Part shown: piece by piece, positions 13,268 to 21,279 of the stretch
Numbering within the stretch: the first letter of the stretch is position 1
Layout of the letters: each line of letters begins with the position of its first letter
Source: a virus
Strand: one strand, 5' to 3'
Virus record (IMG/VR): IMGVR_UViG_3300005590_000044
Span: 1 to 43,660 of that record
DNA length: 43,660 nucleotides
Translations under genes and position numbers: made by a program
The notes under the pieces: generated by a model
Databases searched by the model: none
Told to the model about the DNA's origin: nothing
Seen by the model: only the letters and a program-made list of their open reading frames with translations

Positions 13268-14523
13268 AACCAGCAGCCACAATATTAGCGATCTTCCTCG
13301 CCGCGACCGTCTACGGGCAGCAGCCGCAGACGACCCTCTCACCGATCGATTCGAAGATCACCATCCGAGTCAGCGAGCAAGCGTTCGTCGATCGACCAAC
13401 AACGCCACTGACCCGGCAAAGCCTGGTGCGAGTTGAAACCTACGATCGGACCAACGCGAACTCGGTCGGCACCGGATCGATCATCTACAGCGATGCCGAC
13501 TACAGCATCGTCGCCACCAACAGCCACGTCGTCGCGGTCGAGCCGCGGCACGCCCCGCGGGGCAACATCCTGGTCCGCACGACGGCGGGCGATTCCTACG
13601 CGGAAGTCGCGTATGAGAATCCGCAGTATTCGTCCAACGACATCGATCTCGCTCTCTTAACGATTCGAACACCAGGCGGGCAACCATTGCCGGCGATACC
13701 GATCGGCGATTTCAGCGGGGACGATTATTTCTCTGCCGGCTTTTCATTCGGCAACCCACAAGTCACGCCGCGGCATCATCGCATGACCGGCGCGACCTAC
13801 TCGGGCGGACGCGTTCTAGAAACGTCCGCGGGCATCAACCAGGGCGAAAGCGGATCGCCACTGGTTAACAAGGACGGCGAACTGGTCGCCGTCCTTTGGG
13901 GGTCTGACGGCAGTCATGCAATGGGCGTCCCAGTAACGCACCTGAAGCAGATCGTCGAGACTCGATTTTTGGGCAGCGGACGGATCCTCCGCGCTATCGG
14001 ACAGCGCATCCTTGCAAGGTCCAACATGCGAGGGGGGGCGACGATTCAATGCCCAGGTGGCACGTGTCCTCCCCGTATCCAGGCGACGGGACCGATCGCC
14101 TCCCCATCGGTTCCGTCGCCTTCTACTCCGCTTCTTTCCGGATCCGGCCGGCGAGATTTAACCCGCGACCCGGATGGATGGAAACCGTTATCCAACCCGG
14201 CACCAGCAACGCCGAACGAAGACACCATCGTCGCGAAGGTAATCGATCGAATCAAAAGCGACCCGTCGTTTCGTGGTCCAGCAGGTCCAGCAGGTCCAGC
14301 AGGGGCGGACGGCATGCGAGGTGAACCAGGTCCAGCGGGCGAACCAGGTCCAGCGGGCACGGGAATCGTCGACATCAAGATGAACGACAAAAACGAAATA
14401 TACGTCACGTACATCAACGGACGCACCGAGAACATCGGCACGATTAACGTGCCTCAACCCAAAGCATCAACGGCGAGCAACGCGCCCGCCTTCTTTTCCA
14501 TCGTTCCAAAGGGGAGAAATTAA
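13264..14523 (+). CDS. Secreted trypsin-like serine protease with collagen-like triplets
   Basis: A 419-residue protein. A Sec signal peptide is evident (MKPAATILAIFLAATVYG, probable cleavage before QQ). Residues 50-250 form a chymotrypsin/HtrA fold: catalytic His88 in TNSHVV, Asp128 in NDIDLALL, Ser196 in GESGSP. There is no PDZ domain. After a Pro/Ser-rich linker come collagen-like GPA/GEP/GAD triplets (about 338-364), then a short C-terminal beta segment. Collagen-like stretches in phage proteins usually drive trimer formation. The gene is followed by small membrane proteins and holin candidates, and no lysozyme or amidase is seen elsewhere. A role in proteolytic envelope disruption is a reasonable hypothesis; a virion-associated or superinfection role is the alternative. 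Confidence 0.85.
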   Translation: MKPAATILAIFLAATVYGQQPQTTLSPIDSKITIRVSEQAFVDRPTTPLTRQSLVRVETYDRTNANSVGTGSIIYSDADYSIVATNSHVVAVEPRHAPRGNILVRTTAGDSYAEVAYENPQYSSNDIDLALLTIRTPGGQPLPAIPIGDFSGDDYFSAGFSFGNPQVTPRHHRMTGATYSGGRVLETSAGINQGESGSPLVNKDGELVAVLWGSDGSHAMGVPVTHLKQIVETRFLGSGRILRAIGQRILARSNMRGGATIQCPGGTCPPRIQATGPIASPSVPSPSTPLLSGSGRRDLTRDPDGWKPLSNPAPATPNEDTIVAKVIDRIKSDPSFRGPAGPAGPAGADGMRGEPGPAGEPGPAGTGIVDIKMNDKNEIYVTYINGRTENIGTINVPQPKASTASNAPAFFSIVPKGRN

Positions 14524-14526
14524 CCA

Positions 14527-14754
14527 ATGGCGAACGAACCCTCTAATACTTTCGGCCCGGTCGAAAGTGCCGACGAAACGCGCCAAGCGCAGCACCAGGT
14601 CGCGAACGACACGCCCGTCGACGTGAACCCGAACGCCGCGCTTGCACGGTTCCAATCCCTCACTATGGGCCTGGCCGGCGCAGAATTCGAAGCAGCGGCA
14701 TCGCGGCGAACCATCATCGCCGACACGCTGATCAACAAAGCGACGTCCGGCTAA
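14527..14754 (+). CDS. Hypothetical 75-aa protein
   Basis: Starts three bases after the protease stop. A soluble, Ala/Asn-rich protein with a disordered N-terminus and a C-terminal helix (GAEFEAAASRRTIIADTLIN). Coupled to the next gene by a one-base TAATG overlap. No family recognised. Confidence 0.55.
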   Translation: MANEPSNTFGPVESADETRQAQHQVANDTPVDVNPNAALARFQSLTMGLAGAEFEAAASRRTIIADTLINKATSG

Positions 14755-14948
14755 TGGGACCGCTAGAGAAACTCGACATTCGCCTGTCTTCGCTGATTGA
14801 TCAAGCGGAGGCAGGCGAACCGATCGACTGGGCAAAGGAAGCCGAAGTCACGGACATGGAAATCGCAAGGGCGGGCGTCCACTACGCAAGCGAAGCAATC
14901 CAGCGAACCAAGCAGGAAGATGAGCAACTCACCCAACGAAGTGCCTGA
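14754..14948 (+). CDS. Hypothetical 64-aa helical protein
   Basis: ATG 14754 shares a base with the previous stop. Charged, helical and acidic (LDIRLSSLIDQAEAGEPIDW, later EVTDMEIARAGVHYASEAI). No membrane segment or family recognised. Its end overlaps the next gene by about 29 bases if the ATG at 14920 is used there. Confidence 0.55.
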   Translation: MGPLEKLDIRLSSLIDQAEAGEPIDWAKEAEVTDMEIARAGVHYASEAIQRTKQEDEQLTQRSA

Positions 14949-15273
14949 CAAAAAGATGTTGTACGGCGTTTTCCAAAAGTCGGAAGACTGGCGAAACCGC
15001 CTGCACCGAAAGTTGGCACACAAATCACTCGACATCGCCGACACCGAAGACGTGAACGTGGACAACAGCAGAATCGGAATGGGATGGAAGGAGCTCGCCG
15101 TTCTAGGGGCACTAGGACTCGGCGGTTTCCACCTTTACGGAAAGCAGACGTCACCAACGCCACCACCAACGCCGGCACAGCAAGCCTCGCCGATCGACAG
15201 CGAGTATGAAGTCCGGTTTTTTGATGCGGCAGGAAACCCGATCGACGTGCCCAACATCTCGCAACGAAAGTGA
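14920..15273 (+). CDS. Hypothetical membrane-anchored protein (117 aa)
   Basis: ATG 14920 is the likely start; in-frame GTG 14941 and ATG 14956 are alternatives and none has ideal ribosome-binding spacing. A charged N-terminal domain (EDWRNRLHRKLAHKSLDIAD) precedes one hydrophobic helix (ELAVLGALGLGGFHLYG). A Pro/Thr linker and a short C-terminal strand (EYEVRFFDAAGNPIDVP) follow. It sits just before the holin candidates, so a role in lysis or envelope interaction is possible but unproven. Confidence 0.6.
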   Translation: MSNSPNEVPDKKMLYGVFQKSEDWRNRLHRKLAHKSLDIADTEDVNVDNSRIGMGWKELAVLGALGLGGFHLYGKQTSPTPPPTPAQQASPIDSEYEVRFFDAAGNPIDVPNISQRK

Positions 15274-15283
15274 CCACGGGCCG

Positions 15284-15595
15284 ATGTTTTTTAAGAGTTT
15301 ACAGCTGATGACAGCAGGGTTCGGATTCTGCTGCGTCACGCTTTCGTTTTTTCTATTCGTCCATTTCGTGAACAGCAAGAAACCGATCGGCAAGGCGGTC
15401 GCGTTCATGCTCCTGGGCGAATCGATCGGGGGGGCAGCGACCGTTGTTTTCGCGATCGCCGCGGAAGGCATCCTGGACGTCATCACGCCGATTTCGGCGA
15501 TGGCACTGCGATGGGTCATGTTTTCGGCGGCAGCGATTTCCTCGATCCATCTCGCCTACCAGACGTGGAAGATCGAGACGGGGCAGGGCGAATAA
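15284..15595 (+). CDS. Multi-pass membrane protein, holin candidate (103 aa)
   Basis: ATG 15284. Three to four hydrophobic helices: FGFCCVTLSFFLFVHFV, AVAFMLLGESIGGAATVVFA and WVMFSAAAISSIHLAY, with a short charged tail. Size and topology fit a class I holin. The adjacent gene is a second holin-like protein, an arrangement often seen in lysis cassettes. No sequence family is recognised, so the call rests on topology and context. Confidence 0.6.
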   Translation: MFFKSLQLMTAGFGFCCVTLSFFLFVHFVNSKKPIGKAVAFMLLGESIGGAATVVFAIAAEGILDVITPISAMALRWVMFSAAAISSIHLAYQTWKIETGQGE

Positions 15596-15598
15596 ACC

Positions 15599-15865
15599 AT
15601 GTCGGAAAGCCTACAGAACTGGTCCGAATTTGGCCTTGCCGGCTTGACGATCGCGTCTCTTTTTGCGGCCCTCGGATTGATTGTTAAATGGCTAGTCGCG
15701 CACGTTGACAAGCAAGCAGCGAGGCACGCCGACGAACGCAAGGAATGGCAAGCAAGTCAGCGAGAAAACGCCGACAAGATCACATCGCAACTTCAGATCG
15801 ACAGCAACAAAATCGAGAAAGCGATGACGCAACTCTCGAATGACATTAGGTCTCTTTTTAAGTAA
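15599..15865 (+). CDS. Holin-like single-pass protein with coiled coil (88 aa)
   Basis: ATG 15599. One N-terminal transmembrane helix (GLAGLTIASLFAALGLIVKW) followed by a long charged coiled coil (DERKEWQASQRENADKITSQ) ending in a short amphipathic segment. The layout resembles BhlA/XhlA-type holins or haemolysin-like phage proteins. It follows the multi-pass candidate by three bases. It could alternatively be a spanin-like protein. Confidence 0.6.
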   Translation: MSESLQNWSEFGLAGLTIASLFAALGLIVKWLVAHVDKQAARHADERKEWQASQRENADKITSQLQIDSNKIEKAMTQLSNDIRSLFK

Positions 15866-15881
15866 GGTAAAGGAACCCCCA

Positions 15882-16340
15882 ATGGGCAAGATTGAAGACC
15901 TGGCCGCGGAACTCGCATCGGGTCACCCCGACACCGGTGCATATAGCTCCGACGCCGCGACTGCCGCCGACGAACTCAACGCAGCGAACCGAACACGCAC
16001 CGTCCCGATCACGTCGGCGGAATTACTGGCATGGTCTGCTGGTCGTTCATCTGGTGATCGGCCACGGATTGTCAAAATCCGAGAGGCAGCGAATCACAGC
16101 GACGAGGGAGTCAGGGCTTTGGCGATCGCTGCTGACTTGATGATCACGCGAGACACAACATCGTTGGACCTGTCACTTTCTGATCGTCAGTTGATGCTGG
16201 CTGGATTGGTTGCTGGGGGTGTCCTTTCGGCAGCGGACAAATCCAGCCTTGAATCGATTTCAGTTCGGGCGATCAGCCGGGCCGAAGAATTGGGACTCGG
16301 TGTCATACGAACCGGGACAGTGGAACAGGCGAGGAGTTAG
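15882..16340 (+). CDS. Hypothetical protein of the host-contact/tail region (152 aa)
   Basis: ATG 15882 with AAGGA about seven bases upstream. All-helical, opening with GKIEDLAAELASGHPDTGAY and ending RAEELGLGVIRTGTVEQARS. I recognise this layout (a peptide containing ELNAANRTR and a C-terminal RAEELG/EQAR end) from siphophage genes just upstream of receptor-binding genes. Role unknown; possibly a structural or chaperone component of the tail tip. Confidence 0.65.
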   Translation: MGKIEDLAAELASGHPDTGAYSSDAATAADELNAANRTRTVPITSAELLAWSAGRSSGDRPRIVKIREAANHSDEGVRALAIAADLMITRDTTSLDLSLSDRQLMLAGLVAGGVLSAADKSSLESISVRAISRAEELGLGVIRTGTVEQARS

Positions 16341-16342
16341 AC

Positions 16343-16840
16343 ATGCCAAACAAAGTTTATATCAACCCGGAAACCGCGATCACGTGGTCGGACGCGGGAG
16401 CAACGAACGTGATCGACCTGGGGGGTCTGTCAGACGGCGCGGTCCGGGTCGGTGCCCAACATGACCTTGGCTCATCGGCCCGATCCGACATGTACGAATG
16501 GCGACTGAAGATTGACGGATTCGACTCGGCACCGGTGGTCGGCGAAACGATCGACCTGTACTTCGCCTACGCGGATGCCAGCGACAACACCCTGATTGAT
16601 GGTGATGTTGGAACTAGTGATGCGGCAGGCGCAACGGCTGACCTTCCGAACCTGCAATACGCCGGAAGCGTTGTCGTTCAGACGACCACGGCGGGCGATG
16701 ATCTGGTCGCGTCTGGAATCATCCAAATCGCGAGCCGATACGTTTCGCCGGTCGTCCACAACAACACTGCGGACGCGTTGCTCGGCACGAGTGACGACCA
16801 CTGGGTTTACCTCACTCCGGTACCCGCCGAAGTCCAGTAA
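16343..16840 (+). CDS. Predicted virion protein, beta-rich (165 aa)
   Basis: Starts two bases after the previous stop and shares its last base with the next ATG. Largely beta: EWRLKIDGFDSAPVVGETID, DGDVGTSDAAGATADLPNLQ, later SGIIQIASRYVSPVV and a TPVPAEVQ end. This pattern recurs beside LamG-like and fibre genes in related phages, so a tail-tip or capsid-surface component is likely. Exact role unknown. Confidence 0.65.
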   Translation: MPNKVYINPETAITWSDAGATNVIDLGGLSDGAVRVGAQHDLGSSARSDMYEWRLKIDGFDSAPVVGETIDLYFAYADASDNTLIDGDVGTSDAAGATADLPNLQYAGSVVVQTTTAGDDLVASGIIQIASRYVSPVVHNNTADALLGTSDDHWVYLTPVPAEVQ

Positions 16841-17703
16841 TGCTTAAAGCCATGCTTCGAACCAGACCTACATCATCCCTTGCAGCAACGCCAAGTGAGA
16901 ACCCGCTTCAACGCGGTCTGAAGTTCGCTTACATGCCGACCATCGACGGGAAGCGTCACACGAGAATCGGTCCAGTCATGGACACGACATCGGGCCAGCT
17001 TGATAACCCCGTGATCGTCAGCGGGGCTCGCGGTGGCGGGATTGCGACCGGCGCCTTTGATTACTGTGATTGGGGAACCGGAAGCCACACAAAGACGATC
17101 GAAGGCGCAACGAAGGCGTCGTGGTTTGCAAGGGTTTACACTCCCGGCATTAACGACCCGGATGCGGGGATGCTTGTTTGTCGGCACGTCGCGACTGGGA
17201 ACCACCGCTGCTTCATGTTTTCGGTTCAAAACGGAAACTATCCGCGAATTCTCATCTACACAGATGGGACGTCGAACGATTACGAATTTGAGGTCGCTGA
17301 TAACGCGATGCCCACAAACGAGTGGGTTGACTTGGGAGCCGACTGGGATGGCGTAACGCATGAAATGCGGATCTTTGTCAACGGCGAGCAGGTGCCAAGC
17401 ACGAGGACAACTAGCGGATCGATACCCAGCGTTATCCGAGATGCCTCTGCCAACGCTCGCTTGATGGTTGGAATCGCGGACCAATCGACGACGTCCCCTG
17501 ACTTCCCGTTCAATGGATATTTCACATCGGTGATGATGTGGGATCGGTTGCTGACGAAGCAAGAACATCGACAACTTTCGGCGGATCAACTCGCACCGTT
17601 TCGCCACAAAAGCCGCATTCGTCTCGCTGTTCCATCAGCGGCGCCTCCCGGCACCGGTGCGGCCGTCTATCACCACATGCAACAAATCGGCGTCTACGCG
17701 TAA
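16840..17703 (+). CDS. LamG/concanavalin A-like domain protein (287 aa)
   Basis: ATG 16840 overlaps the previous TAA. Residues about 85-245 show the LamG-type jelly-roll pattern: ASWFARVYTPG, HRCFMFSVQNGNYPRILIYT, WVDLGADWDGVTHEMRIFVN with GEQV, and FNGYFTSVMMWDRLLTKQEH. Such domains in phages bind glycans on the host surface or decorate the virion. There is no signal peptide. The fibre gene lies directly downstream, supporting a host-recognition module. Confidence 0.75.
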   Translation: MLKAMLRTRPTSSLAATPSENPLQRGLKFAYMPTIDGKRHTRIGPVMDTTSGQLDNPVIVSGARGGGIATGAFDYCDWGTGSHTKTIEGATKASWFARVYTPGINDPDAGMLVCRHVATGNHRCFMFSVQNGNYPRILIYTDGTSNDYEFEVADNAMPTNEWVDLGADWDGVTHEMRIFVNGEQVPSTRTTSGSIPSVIRDASANARLMVGIADQSTTSPDFPFNGYFTSVMMWDRLLTKQEHRQLSADQLAPFRHKSRIRLAVPSAAPPGTGAAVYHHMQQIGVYA

Positions 17704-17712
17704 GGCTAAAAC

Positions 17713-20154
17713 ATGCTTTCGTACTTAAAACAATCGACCGCTTCACAGACCCGCATTGTCGGGCCTTTTGTCGATGATACCGATTTCAAAACCGTCGAAA
17801 CCGGCCTGACGATCGCGAATACCGACGTCAAGTTGTCGAAGAATGGCGGCACGGCAGCGAACAAGAACAGCGGCGGCGGAACGCACATCGCAAACGGTGA
17901 CTACGCGTTTACGTTCGACGCGACCGACACCGACACGGTTGGCGAATTGTCGATCTCAATCAGCGTCAGCGGTGCGTTGATTTGCAAGGCGAAATTCGTC
18001 GTTTTGGAGGAGGCGGTTTACGATTCGATGTTTGCTTCCGGTGCGGCGGGACCGCTTGACGCTGCCGGTACGCGATCGGCGATGGGCCTTGCTAACGCCG
18101 ACCTCGATACGCAGCTTGATGCGATCGTTGCCGACACCAACGAGATTCAAGTTGACTGGGCCGATGGCGGCCGGCTCGACTTGATTCTTGACGCTCGCGC
18201 GAGCCAGAGCAGCGTTGACACGGTTGACGGGATCGTCGATCAGATTCTCGTTGATACGGCGGTGATCGGAGCGGCCGGAGCAGGATTGACCGCCATCCCG
18301 TGGAACGCTTCCTGGGATGCGGAAGTGCAAAGCGAATGCACCGACGCACTCAACGCATACGACCCGCCGACAAAGACCGAACTTGACACCGCATTCACCG
18401 AGATCAAGGGAGCGACGTGGTCAAGCGGCACCGACACCCTCGAGGCCATTCGTGATCGAGGTGATGCGGCATGGACAACGGGCGCCGGTGGTTCGCCTCC
18501 CGACCTTTTGCAAAGCACGACCATAGCAACGCTCGCAAGCCAAACGTCGTTCACGCTCACCGCAGGGTCAGCAGACGACGACGCGTACAACGGAGCCATC
18601 GCGATCATCACCGATTCGGCCACCTCGACGCAGAAGGCCGTCGGTGCGGTAAGCGACTACACCGGATCAACCAAGACGATCACGCTATCGAGCGATCCGG
18701 CGATTTTCACAATGGCAGTAGGCGACACGATCGATATTGTTGCATCAACCGGCACGGGAGCAACGGCGGCAGCGATTCGAGCCGAGATCGACAGCAACTC
18801 GACACAGCTTGCGGCGATTGTTCAGGACACGGCCGAATTACAAACGAATCAAGGCAATTGGCTGACCGCAACCGGATTCTCAACGCATTCGGCAGGGGAC
18901 GCGGCAGATGCCGTTTGGAACGAAGCGGCGGCGGACCATCTCACGGGCGGTTCATTTGGCGCGGAGTGGGATGCGGCGCACAGCTACCTGACGACTGGCG
19001 GTGTCGCCGATGACGTCCACGATGCGGACCTGACGAACTACACGACGCCGGGCTCGGCGGGTCAAACGCTTACCGACATCGTGACCGATACCGCCGAAAT
19101 CGGTTCGGCGGGTGCCGGCTTGACCGCGATCCCGTGGAACTCATCCTGGGATGCGGAAGTGCAAAGCGAATGCACCGACGCACTCAACGCGTATGACCCG
19201 CCAACGCACGCGGAAGTGACGACGGCTTTCACCGAGATCAAGGGTGCGACGTGGTCAAGCAGTACCGATACGCTCGAGGAAATCCGCGACCGCGGCGATG
19301 CGGCATGGACTGGAGGCGGGAGCGGTTCTGATCTTTTGCAAACCACGACGATCGCAACGCTCGCCAGCCAGACGTCGTTCACGCTCACCGCAGGGAGCAG
19401 CGACGACGACGCATATAACGGAGCGACGGTCATCGTCACCGATTCAGCAACCTCGACGCAGAAAGCGGTCGGTCACGTCCTCAATTACACCGGATCGACC
19501 AAAACGATCACGCTGGCGAGCGATCCGGGAATCTTCACGATGGCGGCAGGCGATACGATTGACATCGTCGCTGGAACGACCGTGAACGACCTGACAGCGG
19601 CAGCGTTGGCGAAATTCATCACGACTGACACTGGAGAATCGACCGCGGCGACTGGTAGCGTTGCGAAAATCGCGCAAGGGGCGGCAGGTGGCAACGTCAC
19701 GGTCGGAAGTTTGACGCAAGCGGCCCTCGCACAATTCGCCACCGACGATACCGGCGAATCGACGGCAGCAACTCGCAGCGTTGCCAAACTTTCGCAGGCA
19801 GGCGGGCAGGAAGCCTTCGAAAACACGAATGTCGCAACATTCACGCTTCGCAAGGGCGACAGCTACGACGGAACGGCGAATCCGCTTGTCTCGTTCACGG
19901 TTGCCAAAGATTACACCGGCTGGACGGGCACGCTCGTTATCACGCATCGGGTCACCGGAGCAACGATCATGTCGGCCAGCGTAACGGTTGCCTCGAGTAC
20001 TTCCCTGACGGTCACGCTAACGACCACAGAGACGGCGTTTGCACTACTGACCACAGACGACGATTTCGGGCCGCATCCATACGACCTCCAAATGACCAGC
20101 GGCAGCAATTCACAAACGGCCAGCAGCGGCGTTGCCCTAATCAAGAAAGCATAA
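17713..20154 (+). CDS. Long tail fibre-like protein with internal duplication (813 aa)
   Basis: ATG 17713. The N-terminal 110 residues form a beta domain typical of fibre attachment modules. Two copies of a roughly 165-residue module follow (nucleotides about 18253-18750 and 19087-19578), each containing GLTAIPWN, WDAEVQSECTDALNAYDPPT, FTEIKGATWSS and SQTSFTLTAGS. A shorter tandem of TGESTAATxSVAK units comes next (about 19629-19800). The end is a BppU-like beta domain (DYTGWTGTLVITHRVTGATI). Repetition, Ala/Thr/Asp richness and context indicate a trimeric receptor-binding or side fibre. Catalytic domain not seen. Confidence 0.75.
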   Translation: MLSYLKQSTASQTRIVGPFVDDTDFKTVETGLTIANTDVKLSKNGGTAANKNSGGGTHIANGDYAFTFDATDTDTVGELSISISVSGALICKAKFVVLEEAVYDSMFASGAAGPLDAAGTRSAMGLANADLDTQLDAIVADTNEIQVDWADGGRLDLILDARASQSSVDTVDGIVDQILVDTAVIGAAGAGLTAIPWNASWDAEVQSECTDALNAYDPPTKTELDTAFTEIKGATWSSGTDTLEAIRDRGDAAWTTGAGGSPPDLLQSTTIATLASQTSFTLTAGSADDDAYNGAIAIITDSATSTQKAVGAVSDYTGSTKTITLSSDPAIFTMAVGDTIDIVASTGTGATAAAIRAEIDSNSTQLAAIVQDTAELQTNQGNWLTATGFSTHSAGDAADAVWNEAAADHLTGGSFGAEWDAAHSYLTTGGVADDVHDADLTNYTTPGSAGQTLTDIVTDTAEIGSAGAGLTAIPWNSSWDAEVQSECTDALNAYDPPTHAEVTTAFTEIKGATWSSSTDTLEEIRDRGDAAWTGGGSGSDLLQTTTIATLASQTSFTLTAGSSDDDAYNGATVIVTDSATSTQKAVGHVLNYTGSTKTITLASDPGIFTMAAGDTIDIVAGTTVNDLTAAALAKFITTDTGESTAATGSVAKIAQGAAGGNVTVGSLTQAALAQFATDDTGESTAATRSVAKLSQAGGQEAFENTNVATFTLRKGDSYDGTANPLVSFTVAKDYTGWTGTLVITHRVTGATIMSASVTVASSTSLTVTLTTTETAFALLTTDDDFGPHPYDLQMTSGSNSQTASSGVALIKKA
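18253..19578 (+). repeat. Duplicated fibre module (two direct copies)
   Basis: Copies at about 18253-18750 and 19087-19578 share long runs of near-identical DNA, for example the stretch encoding SWDAEVQSECTDALNAYDPP. The intervening 336 bases are not repeated. This is duplication of a fibre shaft segment within the gene. Confidence 0.8.
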
Positions 20155-20163
20155 ACGCTGCAA

Positions 20164-20176
20164 GGAATCACGGAGC
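20164..20176 (+). repeat. Direct repeat GGAATCACGGAGC, copy 1
   Basis: A 13-base element placed 17 bases before ATG 20194, followed by a GGGTAG element. An identical copy lies at 22564-22576, exactly 2400 bases away, again shortly before a start codon. Confidence 0.6.
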
Positions 20177-20193
20177 CAGGGTAGAACGGAAGC

Positions 20194-20433
20194 ATGAGCA
20201 AAGAAATCGACTTCACCTGCGGCGATTGCGTAGCGTTCGATCACAGCAACATGGTCACGGGAGAAGGGCAGTGTCGAATGCGGGCACCAGATAACGATGG
20301 ATTCCCTTGGGTCAATCCAGTCCACGATTGGTGCGTTCCAGGGCACGCCAGGACCAGCCGCATGAACCCGGCACCGAAGACGAAACCAGACCACGAACCA
20401 TACGTTCGGCCGATCGCAAAGCCAAAGGAATGA
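20194..20433 (+). CDS. Four-cysteine metal-binding protein (79 aa, paralogue 2)
   Basis: ATG 20194. CGDCVAFD, GQCRMRAP and HDWCVPG place four Cys in the same spacing as in the protein at 12535-12792, pointing to a shared metal-binding knuckle. The C-terminal half is Pro/Lys-rich and disordered. It is the first gene of a small cargo block and overlaps the next gene by ATGA at 20430. Function unknown. Confidence 0.7.
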   Translation: MSKEIDFTCGDCVAFDHSNMVTGEGQCRMRAPDNDGFPWVNPVHDWCVPGHARTSRMNPAPKTKPDHEPYVRPIAKPKE

Positions 20434-20651
20434 ACATGGAACGAACAGCAATCGCAGGGATGATCATGCTAGGGATAGCAGCCGTCGCCCTTCTTTCATA
20501 CGCAGCGAACGCGACGATCATGAAAGCGATCGACCACCACAACAGCCAACCAGGCGGGGTCGTTTGCGAGGGATGCTGCCAGGCACCCCCCCCGTCGGTT
20601 CCTTCTGCCCCCATGACCACCGATAGCGGCGAAAAGCAGCCCGGTTATTGA
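20430..20651 (+). CDS. Small membrane protein (73 aa)
   Basis: ATG 20430 overlaps the previous stop. One N-terminal hydrophobic helix (AIAGMIMLGIAAVALLSYAA), then a Cys-containing Pro-rich tail (VCEGCCQAPPPSVPSAP) that should face the periplasm. It may be a signal anchor. No lipobox is evident near the N-terminus. Function unknown. Confidence 0.55.
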   Translation: MNMERTAIAGMIMLGIAAVALLSYAANATIMKAIDHHNSQPGGVVCEGCCQAPPPSVPSAPMTTDSGEKQPGY

Positions 20652-20701
20652 TCACAAAGTTAGTTCGAGTTTTTCACCAGGGATGGGGGAAAGGGGGAAA
20701 T

Positions 20702-20902
20702 GTGGACACGGATGATTTGAGCGACCTAGCCAACCCATCGCCAACGGAGATTGCGATCGCAACCGCAAGGATTCGCGAGGGATGGACGCCGACGATCGAA
20801 CGGAGACGACGGGTCATCCGGCAGCAGAAACGGATCGAAGGGCCGATGGTTATCGCCCTCGCCGACATCGACGAAGAACTGCCAGTGGAGGACATCTGGT
20901 GA
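20702..20902 (+). CDS. Hypothetical 66-aa protein
   Basis: GTG 20702 is preferred because a GGGGG-type ribosome-binding site lies about five bases upstream; a TTG at 20648 would add 18 residues. It has a helical PTEIAIATARIREGWTP segment, a basic patch (ERRRRVIRQQKR) and an acidic end PVEDIW that faintly recalls an SSB tip. The stop overlaps the next GTG. Similar short proteins occur in other phages; function unknown. Confidence 0.6.
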   Translation: MDTDDLSDLANPSPTEIAIATARIREGWTPTIERRRRVIRQQKRIEGPMVIALADIDEELPVEDIW

Positions 20903-21279
20903 CGAAGCCCCTGGTTTACATCGCATCGCCTTACACGAGCGGCGACCCTGCGATCAACACGAACTTTCAATGCCGCATATTTGACGCGATGTTGACCGCG
21001 AAACTCGCGACGCCGATCGCACCCCTTTGGTCACACTTTCAACACACGGTCTTTCCGAGGCGATACCAGGACTGGATCGCATACGCCGAAGAAATCGTCG
21101 CCAGGTGCGATGCCCTCGTCCGCCTCGATGCGGTCGAACCGTCGATCGGCTATCGCCAATCAGAATCAAGCGGAGCCGACAACGAAGTCAGGCTAGCCCG
21201 CGAACTTGGCAAGCCGGTCTTCACAACCCTCGACGACCTTTATCAATGGATTGACACCGAATGGAAGTGCAGCAACTAA
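20899..21279 (+). CDS. DUF4406 / nucleoside 2-deoxyribosyltransferase-like protein
   Basis: A 126-residue protein starting at GTG 20899 (GTGA overlap). The N-terminus VYIASPYTSGDPAIN and the late SSGADNEVRLARELGKPVF match the DUF4406/nucleoside-deoxyribosyltransferase fold, including the Asn and the Gly-Ala-Asp/Glu active-site pattern. Family members cleave or exchange nucleoside glycosidic bonds or bind nucleotides. In phages they may act in nucleotide metabolism or counter NAD-based defence. The end overlaps the methyltransferase start by 19 bases. Confidence 0.78.
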   Translation: MTKPLVYIASPYTSGDPAINTNFQCRIFDAMLTAKLATPIAPLWSHFQHTVFPRRYQDWIAYAEEIVARCDALVRLDAVEPSIGYRQSESSGADNEVRLARELGKPVFTTLDDLYQWIDTEWKCSN

